Source of the DNA: Nitrospirota bacterium
GTDB taxonomy: Bacteria > Nitrospinota_A > UBA7883
NCBI GenBank assembly: GCA_011052055.1
Contig: DRJW01000376.1
Span: 1-14,603, forward strand
DNA length: 14,603 nt
Reading direction: 5' to 3'
The position numbers and the translations under genes are program-made. Each line of letters opens with the position of its first letter. Position 1 is the stretch's first letter. The notes beneath the pieces were generated by a model that was given only the letters and a program-made list of their open reading frames with translations, was not told the origin of the DNA and searched no databases. Positions 6,358 to 12,749 of this stretch are shown piece after piece.

Positions 6358-7715
6358 ATTCCGTCGTCTATTCTCAGCCCGGATCGCAAGTGAAAACCGA
6401 TTTAAGCAGTTCTCTGACTCCCATTATCAGCGAGGAGGACTTTCTCCCCCTTGTCCAGAAAGAATGCCAGACTTTTCTGGCTGTTCTGCGTTTTTTGCGT
6501 AACGAGAAGATCACCGTCAACAAGTTCTATTACTTCACGCTTATGCAGGAGGCTGAAAGGCTTGAGGCGTTTCTCGACGATCACGCCGCCAGGGCGAATC
6601 TCAGGTGGCTTTTCTTCTCAGAGCTTGTCGCGTGTGTCAGGAATTTTTCACTGGCCGGATTCCACCTTCTGCATGTGCTGGATCGTTACTCCGATTATCT
6701 TGGAGGAAACCGCGACAGCATAAGGGGCGATTTCGAGAAAGAGTCCCGCGACACTATCGACTATTTCCCCGAAGTCCTGGGGCGATTTTACGAAGAGCTT
6801 TTAAATGAAGCGTCCAATCAGGGAATCGAAGCGCGGGAAGTCTCTGTGCCCACGGAGGCGTGGCGTGTGGAAGCCACTCCTCATCTTCCATATACGGTAT
6901 ACAGCGATAACTCTTCGGACGAAACAGAGCGGATCATTTCCATAGCGCAATCGTATCGAAGAACGCTTAAAGTTTTCAAGCAACACAGGCTCCATAGAAA
7001 AATAAAAACGAAGGACTTAAGCAAAATCATCCCCAGCAAACTCAATGAAAGGCTGATGGACGAGTTGGAGAGCTATCTGCACAACATACAAAGCGAGTAT
7101 GACACCCATATTCGGGGAAGTAAAACCGAAAAATCGAACCAGTGGGTGATTACTCTGCGGGGCCTCACGGCTATTCCCATGCACCTTTTTGAATTTTTAG
7201 AGTGGCTTGTCCACTTCTACGAAAGGCACGAAAGGCATGGGCGCGTCAACGAAGAAAGCGGCGTAAAAAACAGGATTTCAGGGCTTGTCGACCACGACCG
7301 TCTGCTGGCTTGCATAGTAGACTTTGCTCTGTACTACTGCAACAGATACTTGACCGAAGGAAACGAAGTGGCGGAAAGAATATTATCCATGTATGTTGAC
7401 CCTATAACCTGTAAGCTTCCCCTGCCAAAACCACAGGGATTCCACGCCCGCCCCTCCACTTACGTAAGTCTCATTGTGCAGGAGCATGGAACCGATGTAT
7501 TCATGTCTGTAGGCGGTAAAGATTTCAACTGCCGGTCGGTGCTTGAGCTGATAGAAGCGGGGGGTCTGCTGGCTGATATGAACGCAAAGTCGGCTCTGTT
7601 TAAAGGGGATAAAAGGTCGCTTGATGACCTTAAAATTCTCGCTGAGCACAACTATTGCGAGGAAGAGGATATTCCTGCTGAGCTTGGTTATCTTAAAATT
7701 TTGCGTAATCTTTAG
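6330..7715 (+). CDS. Large helical protein with C-terminal HPr (PTS phosphocarrier) domain
   Basis: A 461-residue cytoplasmic protein. Residues 1 to about 360 are unrecognised and mostly helical, with many Leu, aromatic and charged residues (e.g. FYYFTLMQEAERLEAFLDDH, LHRKIKTKDLSKIIP, LFEFLEWLVHFYERHERHG). Residues about 363-450 are an HPr-type domain. GFHARPS contains His372, the equivalent of HPr His15, which accepts phosphate from enzyme I. FNCRSVLELIEAGG contains Ser403, exactly 31 residues later as in HPr Ser46, the HPr-kinase site. Normal HPr is about 85-90 residues on its own, so this fusion is unusual and probably regulatory rather than a general sugar carrier. A stop precedes the frame at 6297-6299, and 6330 is the only ATG that includes the N-terminal region; its ribosome binding site is abnormally close. 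It is followed in the same frame by the M20 gene. No enzyme I or EII is in the window. Confidence 0.8.
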   Translation: MAAHNGRILNSVVYSQPGSQVKTDLSSSLTPIISEEDFLPLVQKECQTFLAVLRFLRNEKITVNKFYYFTLMQEAERLEAFLDDHAARANLRWLFFSELVACVRNFSLAGFHLLHVLDRYSDYLGGNRDSIRGDFEKESRDTIDYFPEVLGRFYEELLNEASNQGIEAREVSVPTEAWRVEATPHLPYTVYSDNSSDETERIISIAQSYRRTLKVFKQHRLHRKIKTKDLSKIIPSKLNERLMDELESYLHNIQSEYDTHIRGSKTEKSNQWVITLRGLTAIPMHLFEFLEWLVHFYERHERHGRVNEESGVKNRISGLVDHDRLLACIVDFALYYCNRYLTEGNEVAERILSMYVDPITCKLPLPKPQGFHARPSTYVSLIVQEHGTDVFMSVGGKDFNCRSVLELIEAGGLLADMNAKSALFKGDKRSLDDLKILAEHNYCEEEDIPAELGYLKILRNL

Positions 7716-7730
7716 CCTCTTAAAATTTTG
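7691..7730 (+). repeat. 13-base direct repeat around the HPr-fusion/M20 junction
   Basis: TCTTAAAATTTTG occurs at 7691-7703 and again at 7718-7730, a 27-base step. The first copy is inside the last codons of the HPr-fusion gene and the second ends with the TTG start codon of the M20 gene. Because 27 is a multiple of three, both copies are read in the same phase (LKIL). Confidence 0.8.
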
Positions 7731-8918
7731 AAAAACTCTGTTATAAAAAGAAAAATTTGTAAGGCTGTCGATGATCTGGCCGGGCGTATCATAGCGTTAA
7801 ATAAATCGATCTTCGATAACCCGGAGACCTGCTTTAAAGAGCGGGAGTCTGTAAAGCTGATTACGAGCGAATTGCGGGCCGAATCGTTTGAGATCACCGC
7901 TCCGTTCGCAGGTGTTAAAACTGCGTTTAAGGCAGTTAGCCGGGGAAAACGCGCCAGGCCGAAAATCGCGCTGATAGCGGAATACGACGCCCTGCCCGAA
8001 CTCGGCCACGCCTGCGGTCACTCCATGATAGCCGCTTCGGCCTTCGGAGCCGCTGTAGCCATAAAACGGGCTGTGGGCGATCATCCTGGCGAGCTCCTTG
8101 TCATAGGAACGCCTGCCGAGGAAGGGGGAGGCGGAAAAATAAAAATGATAAAAAATAACGGCTTCAAAGGAGTGGACGCGGCGCTCATGGCTCATCCGAG
8201 TAACAAAACAAGAGTCGTGGCGCGTATGTACGCCATATCGCATCTTCAACTCACATTTCTTGGAAAGGCCGCGCACGCCGCCGCATTTCCAGATAAAGGC
8301 GTTAACGCCCTGGACGCCGGTGTCCTTTTTTATAATGGTATTTCGGCCATGCGGCAACAGTTAAACGGCGAAGCCAGAATCCATGGGATATTCACGCGCG
8401 GAGGAGACGCGCCAAACATCATCCCGGAAAAAGTAGTGATGGACTTTTATGTCCGCGCGCTGGATCGGAAATATTTTGAGGCTTTGATAAAAAAAGTCGC
8501 TCAATGCGCCCGTGGCGCGGCCAAGGCTGTGGGGTGTAAAGTGAAAATTAAGAAGATCGGCCACACATACGACCCCTTCTATCCAAGCTATCCGATTGGA
8601 AACGCTTTTAGAGCGAACATGAAGACGCTCAATATCGCCGAGGATCGATTCGGCGAAACCGAGGAGATAGGGTCTTCCGACATCGGCGCCCTGAGCCTGG
8701 TGACGCCTACGCTTCATCCAGAATACGCTGTGGGTAAAAAAACCGATATAAACCATTCCAGAGATTTTTTAAAAGCGGTCGTCTCGCCCAGAGGAGCCGG
8801 AGCCATGCTGGCGATGACCAAGGCGCTGGCGATGACAACATACGACCTGTTGACCGACGCAAAACTGTTATCGGAGGCGAGGGGCATGTTTTTAGAACAA
8901 CGTAAACGGATGGGCTGA
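7728..8918 (+). CDS. M20 family metal-dependent amidohydrolase (AbgB/PM20D2-like)
   Basis: Zinc-dependent hydrolase of amide or dipeptide bonds, cytoplasmic, 396 residues. The N-terminal catalytic part shows ALIAEYDALPELGHACGHSM (EYDAL 85-89, HACGH 94-98 with the metal-binding Cys/His pair) and GTPAEEGGGG (catalytic/metal Glu 131-132), then MAHPS. The inserted lid domain runs from about 180 to 290 (LTFLGKAAHAAAFPDKGVNA, GGDAPNIIP). A late DINHSRDF supplies the last conserved His. The GHACGH plus GTPAEEGGGG pattern fits the AbgB/PM20D2 branch (p-aminobenzoyl-glutamate or beta-alanyl dipeptides) better than the acetylornithine branch; the true substrate is unknown. The TTG start at 7728 is the first usable codon after the upstream stop in the same frame; no ribosome binding site is visible, so coupling to the preceding gene is likely. 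AnmK follows three bases later, suggesting a role in recycling wall peptides. Confidence 0.88.
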   Translation: MKNSVIKRKICKAVDDLAGRIIALNKSIFDNPETCFKERESVKLITSELRAESFEITAPFAGVKTAFKAVSRGKRARPKIALIAEYDALPELGHACGHSMIAASAFGAAVAIKRAVGDHPGELLVIGTPAEEGGGGKIKMIKNNGFKGVDAALMAHPSNKTRVVARMYAISHLQLTFLGKAAHAAAFPDKGVNALDAGVLFYNGISAMRQQLNGEARIHGIFTRGGDAPNIIPEKVVMDFYVRALDRKYFEALIKKVAQCARGAAKAVGCKVKIKKIGHTYDPFYPSYPIGNAFRANMKTLNIAEDRFGETEEIGSSDIGALSLVTPTLHPEYAVGKKTDINHSRDFLKAVVSPRGAGAMLAMTKALAMTTYDLLTDAKLLSEARGMFLEQRKRMG

Positions 8919-8921
8919 GCC

Positions 8922-10055
8922 TTGCCCCTTGCGCTCGGCCTTATGTCGGGAACATCTATCGATGGCGTTGACGCCGCCGTTTGCGATATTTCATATAAAG
9001 GCGGGCGGATCAGGATAAAAATTCTGGCGGCGGCGAAATCCGCTTATGGCGCAAGGTTGCGAAAACGTATCCTTTCACTAAACGATATAAACTCTCCGGG
9101 TGAGCAAATCTGTCGGCTCAATGTGGAAGTGGCCGAAGTTTTCGCCAGGGCCGCGCTTAAAGTTTTAAAGTCTCCTGCGTTAAAGGGTAAAAAACCGGAA
9201 TATATCGGCTCGCACGGGCAGACGGTCTTTCACCTGCCCAAACTTGGCGCAAGCCTGCAGATAGGCGATGGCTCGGTGATTGCGGCGAGGAGCGGAATAA
9301 AAACGTGGTTCGATTTCAGATCGGCCGACCTTGCGCTGGGAGGTCAGGGGGCGCCGCTGGCGCCGGTCATACATCTGCCGCTATTTATGGATCAAAAAAC
9401 AGGCGTTGGCGTGGTTAACATAGGCGGGATCGCAAACGTGACGCATATCCCCGCAGGCGCGGCAAGGTTAAACAAACTGACAGCCTACGACACAGGCCCA
9501 GGTTGCATGGTCATGGATATGTGGGCAAGAAAAATGGGCGCGGGTGATTTCGACCGTAACGGAAGTATCGCCTCGAAAGGAGCAATCGACAAAACACTTT
9601 TAAAGCGGATGCTTTCACATCCTTATTTTCGGGCCAGGCCGCCTAAATCGACAGGACGCGAGACGTTTGGCGAGTCGTTCTTAAAATGGGCTGGACTGGC
9701 TGGCAAAGCAGTAGCGAGCCGTGATGTTATGGCCACCCTTACCGAGCTTACGGCTCAAACCATCACAGATGAAATCGGCAAACTAAATAAAAGAGGGCGC
9801 AAAACCGGGCGGATCGTCCTTTGCGGCGGCGGGGCGCTAAACGGTTATCTGGTCAAACGTATAAAAGCCCACTGCAGGATCGAAGTGGCGCCGTCGGACG
9901 CTCTTGGGATTGATTGCAAACTTGTGGAGCCTGCGTTAATGGCCCTGCTGGCGTTTTACGCCGAAAAAGGAGTGGCGCTCGATTTGTCGAAACTGACCGG
10001 ATCAAAAAAACCGGTTCTTCTGGGCAAGCTGGCCCCTGTGCCTTGTGGCCAATAG
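8922..10055 (+). CDS. anmK: Anhydro-N-acetylmuramic acid kinase
   Basis: Phosphorylates and opens 1,6-anhydro-N-acetylmuramic acid to MurNAc-6-phosphate in peptidoglycan recycling (EC 2.7.1.170), in the cytoplasm. It has 377 residues, the usual length. It shows the family opening ALGLMSGTSIDGVDAAV (ATP-binding, 4-20), GSHGQTVFH (96-104), DFRSADLALGGQGAPLAP (131-148, the conserved Asp/GGQGAPL active-site stretch), NIGGIANVT (166 onward), YDTGPGCMVMD, and LCGGGALN near the C-terminus for nucleotide binding. The start is TTG, three bases after the M20 stop, and sits right before the conserved N-terminus; the frame offers no better start. It is the last gene of the operon. The presence of anmK implies lytic transglycosylase products and, elsewhere in the genome, an etherase (MurQ) or equivalent. 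Confidence 0.96.
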   Translation: MPLALGLMSGTSIDGVDAAVCDISYKGGRIRIKILAAAKSAYGARLRKRILSLNDINSPGEQICRLNVEVAEVFARAALKVLKSPALKGKKPEYIGSHGQTVFHLPKLGASLQIGDGSVIAARSGIKTWFDFRSADLALGGQGAPLAPVIHLPLFMDQKTGVGVVNIGGIANVTHIPAGAARLNKLTAYDTGPGCMVMDMWARKMGAGDFDRNGSIASKGAIDKTLLKRMLSHPYFRARPPKSTGRETFGESFLKWAGLAGKAVASRDVMATLTELTAQTITDEIGKLNKRGRKTGRIVLCGGGALNGYLVKRIKAHCRIEVAPSDALGIDCKLVEPALMALLAFYAEKGVALDLSKLTGSKKPVLLGKLAPVPCGQ

Positions 10056-10071
10056 TTTAATGCGGATTGTT

Positions 10072-10106
10072 TTACTAAATATGATAGAGGTTCTCCACTT
10101 TAGTAA
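10072..10106 (+). repeat. Inverted repeat 16 bases after the anmK stop
   Basis: TTACTAAA (10072-10079) is the exact reverse complement of TTTAGTAA (10099-10106), with a 19-base loop that itself contains GAG/CTC. It could be a weak transcript end for the anmK operon or a protein site. The stem is AT-rich and lacks a following T-run, so it is not called a terminator. Confidence 0.45.
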
Positions 10107-10114
10107 TATTCATA

Positions 10115-10142
10115 TTGACAAATATGTTTATTGATGTAGACT
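10115..10142 (+). promoter_or_regulatory. Candidate promoter for the DUF5678/retropepsin pair
   Basis: A perfect -35 hexamer TTGACA (10115-10120) is followed after 16 bases by TAGACT (10137-10142), which matches the -10 consensus at four of six positions. It lies about 150 bases before the first gene, so the leader would contain the palindromes at 10187-10245. Confidence 0.35.
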
Positions 10143-10186
10143 CGAAGGTTACTAATGTAGTTTTAGCATAGTTACTGCGTAATTAT

Positions 10187-10245
10187 ATGGTATCTGATTT
10201 TATTGCCCACTGATTCGACCAATTAACACGTTAATTCCATACCAT
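10187..10245. repeat. Nested inverted repeats, possible operator
   Basis: The outer arms ATGGTAT (10187-10193) and ATACCAT (10239-10245) are exact reverse complements. Inside them lies AATTAACACGTTAATT (10221-10236), with seven-base arms around a two-base centre, the size and symmetry of a dimeric repressor site. No regulator gene stands next to it; the small DUF5678-like protein or an unlinked factor could act here. Confidence 0.4.
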
Positions 10246-10296
10246 ACGATTAATGCCTAGAGAGTTTCCTTTATAAGCTACTTAAACGGGGGTGTC

Positions 10297-10488
10297 ATGA
10301 AAAAAAATGTTTTGGTAAAAAGCGATGAATATACCGGTCAATATGTAGCCCAACCTGATTTTGACCAACGTGAAGTTATCGCGGCAAACAAAGACCCGGA
10401 AAAAACATATGATGAGGCGGTTAGCAAAGGTTATGAGCATCCTGTTGTTTTCTATGTGCCGGAAAAGGGGACGGCGAATATTTATTAA
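10297..10488 (+). CDS. Small DUF5678-like protein
   Basis: A 63-residue soluble protein with no signal peptide. The pattern Y-x-G-Q-Y-V-A-x-P near the N-terminus, then VIAANKDPEKTYDEAVSKGYEHPVVFYVP, resembles the small DUF5678 domain (a 'YVA...vva.g.d..ea...a...g...p.i..vp' layout). The match is by eye and not certain. Function unknown. The GGGGGTG stretch just before the ATG serves as ribosome binding site. The gene ends six bases before the GTG of the aspartic protease, so the two form a pair. Small proteins of this kind often sit next to retropepsin-like proteases, and the arrangement resembles toxin-antitoxin or regulator-effector pairs; that comparison is inference. A run of eight A's directly follows the start codon's ATG. 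Confidence 0.7.
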   Translation: MKKNVLVKSDEYTGQYVAQPDFDQREVIAANKDPEKTYDEAVSKGYEHPVVFYVPEKGTANIY

Positions 10489-10493
10489 ATGCA

Positions 10494-10937
10494 GTGCTGA
10501 TTATTAAAAATCATCCCTTTACCCAAGAATCTTTTGCGACATTCGCCAGGCCTTTTCTTAACATCACAATCAAGAATCCCTCCAACGGAAAAATAGTTAA
10601 AACAAAGGGGTTAATCGATACAGGCGCGGATTTATGCGCATTCCCTCCATATATAGCAAAAAAGCTTGGGTATGTTTGGAAAAAGGGAAGACGCGATAAA
10701 GTAATCACGGCGCAAAAAATGGCTGACGTTTACGCATATCCTACAACAATTATCTTCGATCACCATCCGTCAAATCCGGCAAGCGGTGTTCAGCAATTTT
10801 CCACTGGCGAGATAATGGTGAACTATCAGGAAGACCTTCACATACCTTTGCTGGGAGCGGGAAACTTTCTTTCAAGTTTTATTCTTATAATTGATTACAA
10901 GAGGCGGACGTTTTCGCTGGATCATCGGGGAAGTTAA
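10494..10937 (+). CDS. Retropepsin-like aspartic protease domain protein
   Basis: A 147-residue soluble protein with a single retropepsin-type (clan AA) aspartic protease fold. The catalytic motif is GLIDTGADLCAFP, with D42-T-G-A-D46. The second family hallmark, IPLLGAGNFLSSFILIIDY, is near residues 116-135. One DTG per chain means it must dimerise to form an active site. There is no signal peptide or membrane segment, so it would act in the cytoplasm. Bacterial members are poorly understood and the substrate is unknown. The start is GTG at 10494; an ATG five bases earlier is in another frame and stops at once. With no ribosome binding site of its own, it depends on translation of the preceding small gene. 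AT-rich codon use, unlike anmK, suggests later acquisition. Confidence 0.82.
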   Translation: MLIIKNHPFTQESFATFARPFLNITIKNPSNGKIVKTKGLIDTGADLCAFPPYIAKKLGYVWKKGRRDKVITAQKMADVYAYPTTIIFDHHPSNPASGVQQFSTGEIMVNYQEDLHIPLLGAGNFLSSFILIIDYKRRTFSLDHRGS

Positions 10938-10973
10938 ATAGTGAGTTCTGGCATCTGTGTAAAAGCGGTAAAA

Positions 10974-12749
10974 TTAACGAACGTCTATCGTCTCGGTCTT
11001 CCCTTTGGTAATGGTGATCCGTTTGTTATGAGGCTTTCGCCCTTTCATCTGGATATAGACCATGTGAGAGCCGGGCGACAGGTTTGAAAGGGTGACCCTC
11101 TCTTTTTTGTATTCCTTTCCGTCGATATAAATTACGCTTTTCGGCGGAGCGAAAACATCCAGCGCTCCGCTGGCTCCGCTGGCTCCGCTGGCGCCGCCGG
11201 GAGCGGCTTTTGACGCGATCTTGTCATCAGATTCCCCTTCCACCAGAGACACCGAAAATTTGTCCTTGTCGCCAAGCCTGATCTTGTGCGTATAGGCCTG
11301 GTAACCTTTTTTGATGATTTTCAAGTTATGCCCGCCCTGCCTGAATTTAAGATTGTTTACAGGAGTAAGGCCGATAAATTCACTCCCAACGAAAACTTCG
11401 GCTCCGCTCGGATCGGAGACGACGGTAAGGAGACCTTTCTTATTGGATGGCGCCGCCACTTTTTCATGTTTTGGCGCGACGGATTTGGCGATTTTGGCGC
11501 GCTCCTTTTTTTTAGCGGGCGCGGCGGGCTTCTTCGCCGCTTTATTTTTTGGAGGCTTTGCCGGTTTACCGGTAGTGGCGGGCTTTATTTGTTTTACTTT
11601 ATTTTGTTCCGGAGCGAAGTTTTTTTCTGGTTCGATATTTTTTTCCGGTTGCTCCACTTTGGCCGCTACCTGAGGTTTCTCCATAGCTTTTTCTACCTGA
11701 GGCTTGCGATCCCCTCCGGCAAGAAAAAACAACAGCAGGCCTAAAACCGCAACAACCAGGGCCCCCGCTCCCGCCAGAATTCTTTTATCAGGCCCGGCTT
11801 TTACCGCTCCCGCATTTATCGCGATAGCGGCTTCGTCTTTACCCAAAACCACGGTCGAGCTGGAGCCTCTGGCCTCTGTGGCGCCAGAGCTGAAAGTGAG
11901 CGGCTTTCCTGGATCGGCGAGCAACGAGTCAAGCGCTTCAATATATTCGGCTCCGCTCTGGAACCTGTTCTCTCTCGACTTGGACAGGCCTTTTTCGATC
12001 ATCTGATCGACGGATCGCGGCAGATCCGGATTAAGCTTGCATGGAAGAATCGGATCTTCGTTAACCACCCGGTAAATTACTGTGGTTATGGTGTCTCCGG
12101 CAAACGGCTTTTCATTGGTCAGCATCTCGTAGAAAATAACGGTAAGAGCGAAAAAATCGGATCTGGCGTCCACTTTTTTCCCCTGCACCTGCTCTGGCGC
12201 CATGTAGTTGGGAGTGCCGAGGATAGCGCCTGACATGGTAAGGGACGAATCGGAGAACCGGGCCAGGCCGAAATCCATAAGTTTCGGCTCCAGTTCTTGT
12301 GTGAGAATAATATTCGCCGGTTTAACATCCCTGTGAACGATATCGCGCTTGTGGGCGTAATCGAGCCCCACAGCCACTTGTCTGATTATCCTGATTTTAT
12401 CTTTGAGCGAGGAAAAGGTATCATTCTGGATATGGTGATCGAGGCCTTTGCCGGCGATATATTCCATCGCTATGTAAACGATGTCGCCATCGTTTGTAGA
12501 CTCTTCGCCTACATCATAGATAGTGACAATATTATGGTGGGACAACCGCCCCGCCGACTGGGCTTCGATGTAAAACCTGTCCAACGCCTGTTTCTGGTCG
12601 GCGCCTTTGTCGGAGCCAAGGCCGGACCGGATCACTTTGAGCGCTACGGAACGATTGATCTTGGGATCAAGGCCTTTATAGACGATCCCCATTCCTCCGG
12701 CGCCGATCTCTTTTATGATCTCGAATCTGCCTAGTTTTTTCAGCTCCAT
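10974..12749 (-). CDS. Transmembrane Ser/Thr protein kinase with two PEGA domains
   Basis: A Hanks-type kinase that phosphorylates Ser/Thr; 591 residues from the ATG at 12749. The cytoplasmic kinase domain (about 8-280) is complete: glycine loop GAGGMG (16-21), VALK lysine K38, HRDVKPAN (H139-R140-D141), DFG (159-161), and GTPNYMAPEQ in the activation segment. One membrane helix (about 324-344) follows, then an Ala/Lys/Pro-rich linker of some 95 residues. Two PEGA repeats come last (about 445-515, LTVVSDPSGAEVFVGSEFIG, and 525-591, LDVFAPPKSVIYIDGKEY), probably extracytoplasmic and perhaps wall-facing. The repeats are joined by a GAS/GA tandem linker. A TTG at 12767 would add six residues (MQISEK). 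ATG is preferred because the kinase core begins soon after it and it overlaps the ald stop by 10 bases, typical of coupling. The kinase is probably co-transcribed with ald. Confidence 0.93.
   Translation of the reverse strand: MELKKLGRFEIIKEIGAGGMGIVYKGLDPKINRSVALKVIRSGLGSDKGADQKQALDRFYIEAQSAGRLSHHNIVTIYDVGEESTNDGDIVYIAMEYIAGKGLDHHIQNDTFSSLKDKIRIIRQVAVGLDYAHKRDIVHRDVKPANIILTQELEPKLMDFGLARFSDSSLTMSGAILGTPNYMAPEQVQGKKVDARSDFFALTVIFYEMLTNEKPFAGDTITTVIYRVVNEDPILPCKLNPDLPRSVDQMIEKGLSKSRENRFQSGAEYIEALDSLLADPGKPLTFSSGATEARGSSSTVVLGKDEAAIAINAGAVKAGPDKRILAGAGALVVAVLGLLLFFLAGGDRKPQVEKAMEKPQVAAKVEQPEKNIEPEKNFAPEQNKVKQIKPATTGKPAKPPKNKAAKKPAAPAKKKERAKIAKSVAPKHEKVAAPSNKKGLLTVVSDPSGAEVFVGSEFIGLTPVNNLKFRQGGHNLKIIKKGYQAYTHKIRLGDKDKFSVSLVEGESDDKIASKAAPGGASGASGASGALDVFAPPKSVIYIDGKEYKKERVTLSNLSPGSHMVYIQMKGRKPHNKRITITKGKTETIDVR
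11164..11199 (-). repeat. Nine-base tandem repeat inside the kinase gene
   Basis: On the plus strand GCTCCGCTG occurs three times without change (11164-11190), followed by a degenerate fourth unit GCGCCGCCG (11191-11199). It encodes the small-residue linker between the two PEGA domains (Ser-Gly-Ala type repeats). Units of nine bases keep the frame when copies are gained or lost. Confidence 0.85.

Larger units (their letters stand above)
10056..10296. other. AT-rich intergenic region with several inverted repeats
   Basis: No gene is visible. The base composition drops sharply in GC compared with anmK. Three inverted repeats lie here: TTACTAAA/TTTAGTAA, ATGGTAT/ATACCAT and the compact palindrome AATTAACACGTTAATT. 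There is also a promoter candidate starting with a perfect TTGACA. It holds the control region of the DUF5678/retropepsin pair and possibly the end of the anmK transcript. No hairpin followed by a clean T-run is present. Confidence 0.5.

Noticed and set aside
7797..8357. Open frame of 186 codons on the minus strand inside the M20 gene
   Set aside because: Antisense shadow of a gene whose catalytic motifs are all on the plus strand; composition is Arg/Cys/His-biased and resembles no family.
10300..10307. Run of eight A's after the DUF5678-like start codon as a phase-variation tract
   Set aside because: Eight A's in AT-rich DNA, as Lys-Lys-Asn codons, is common; there is no evidence of variation.
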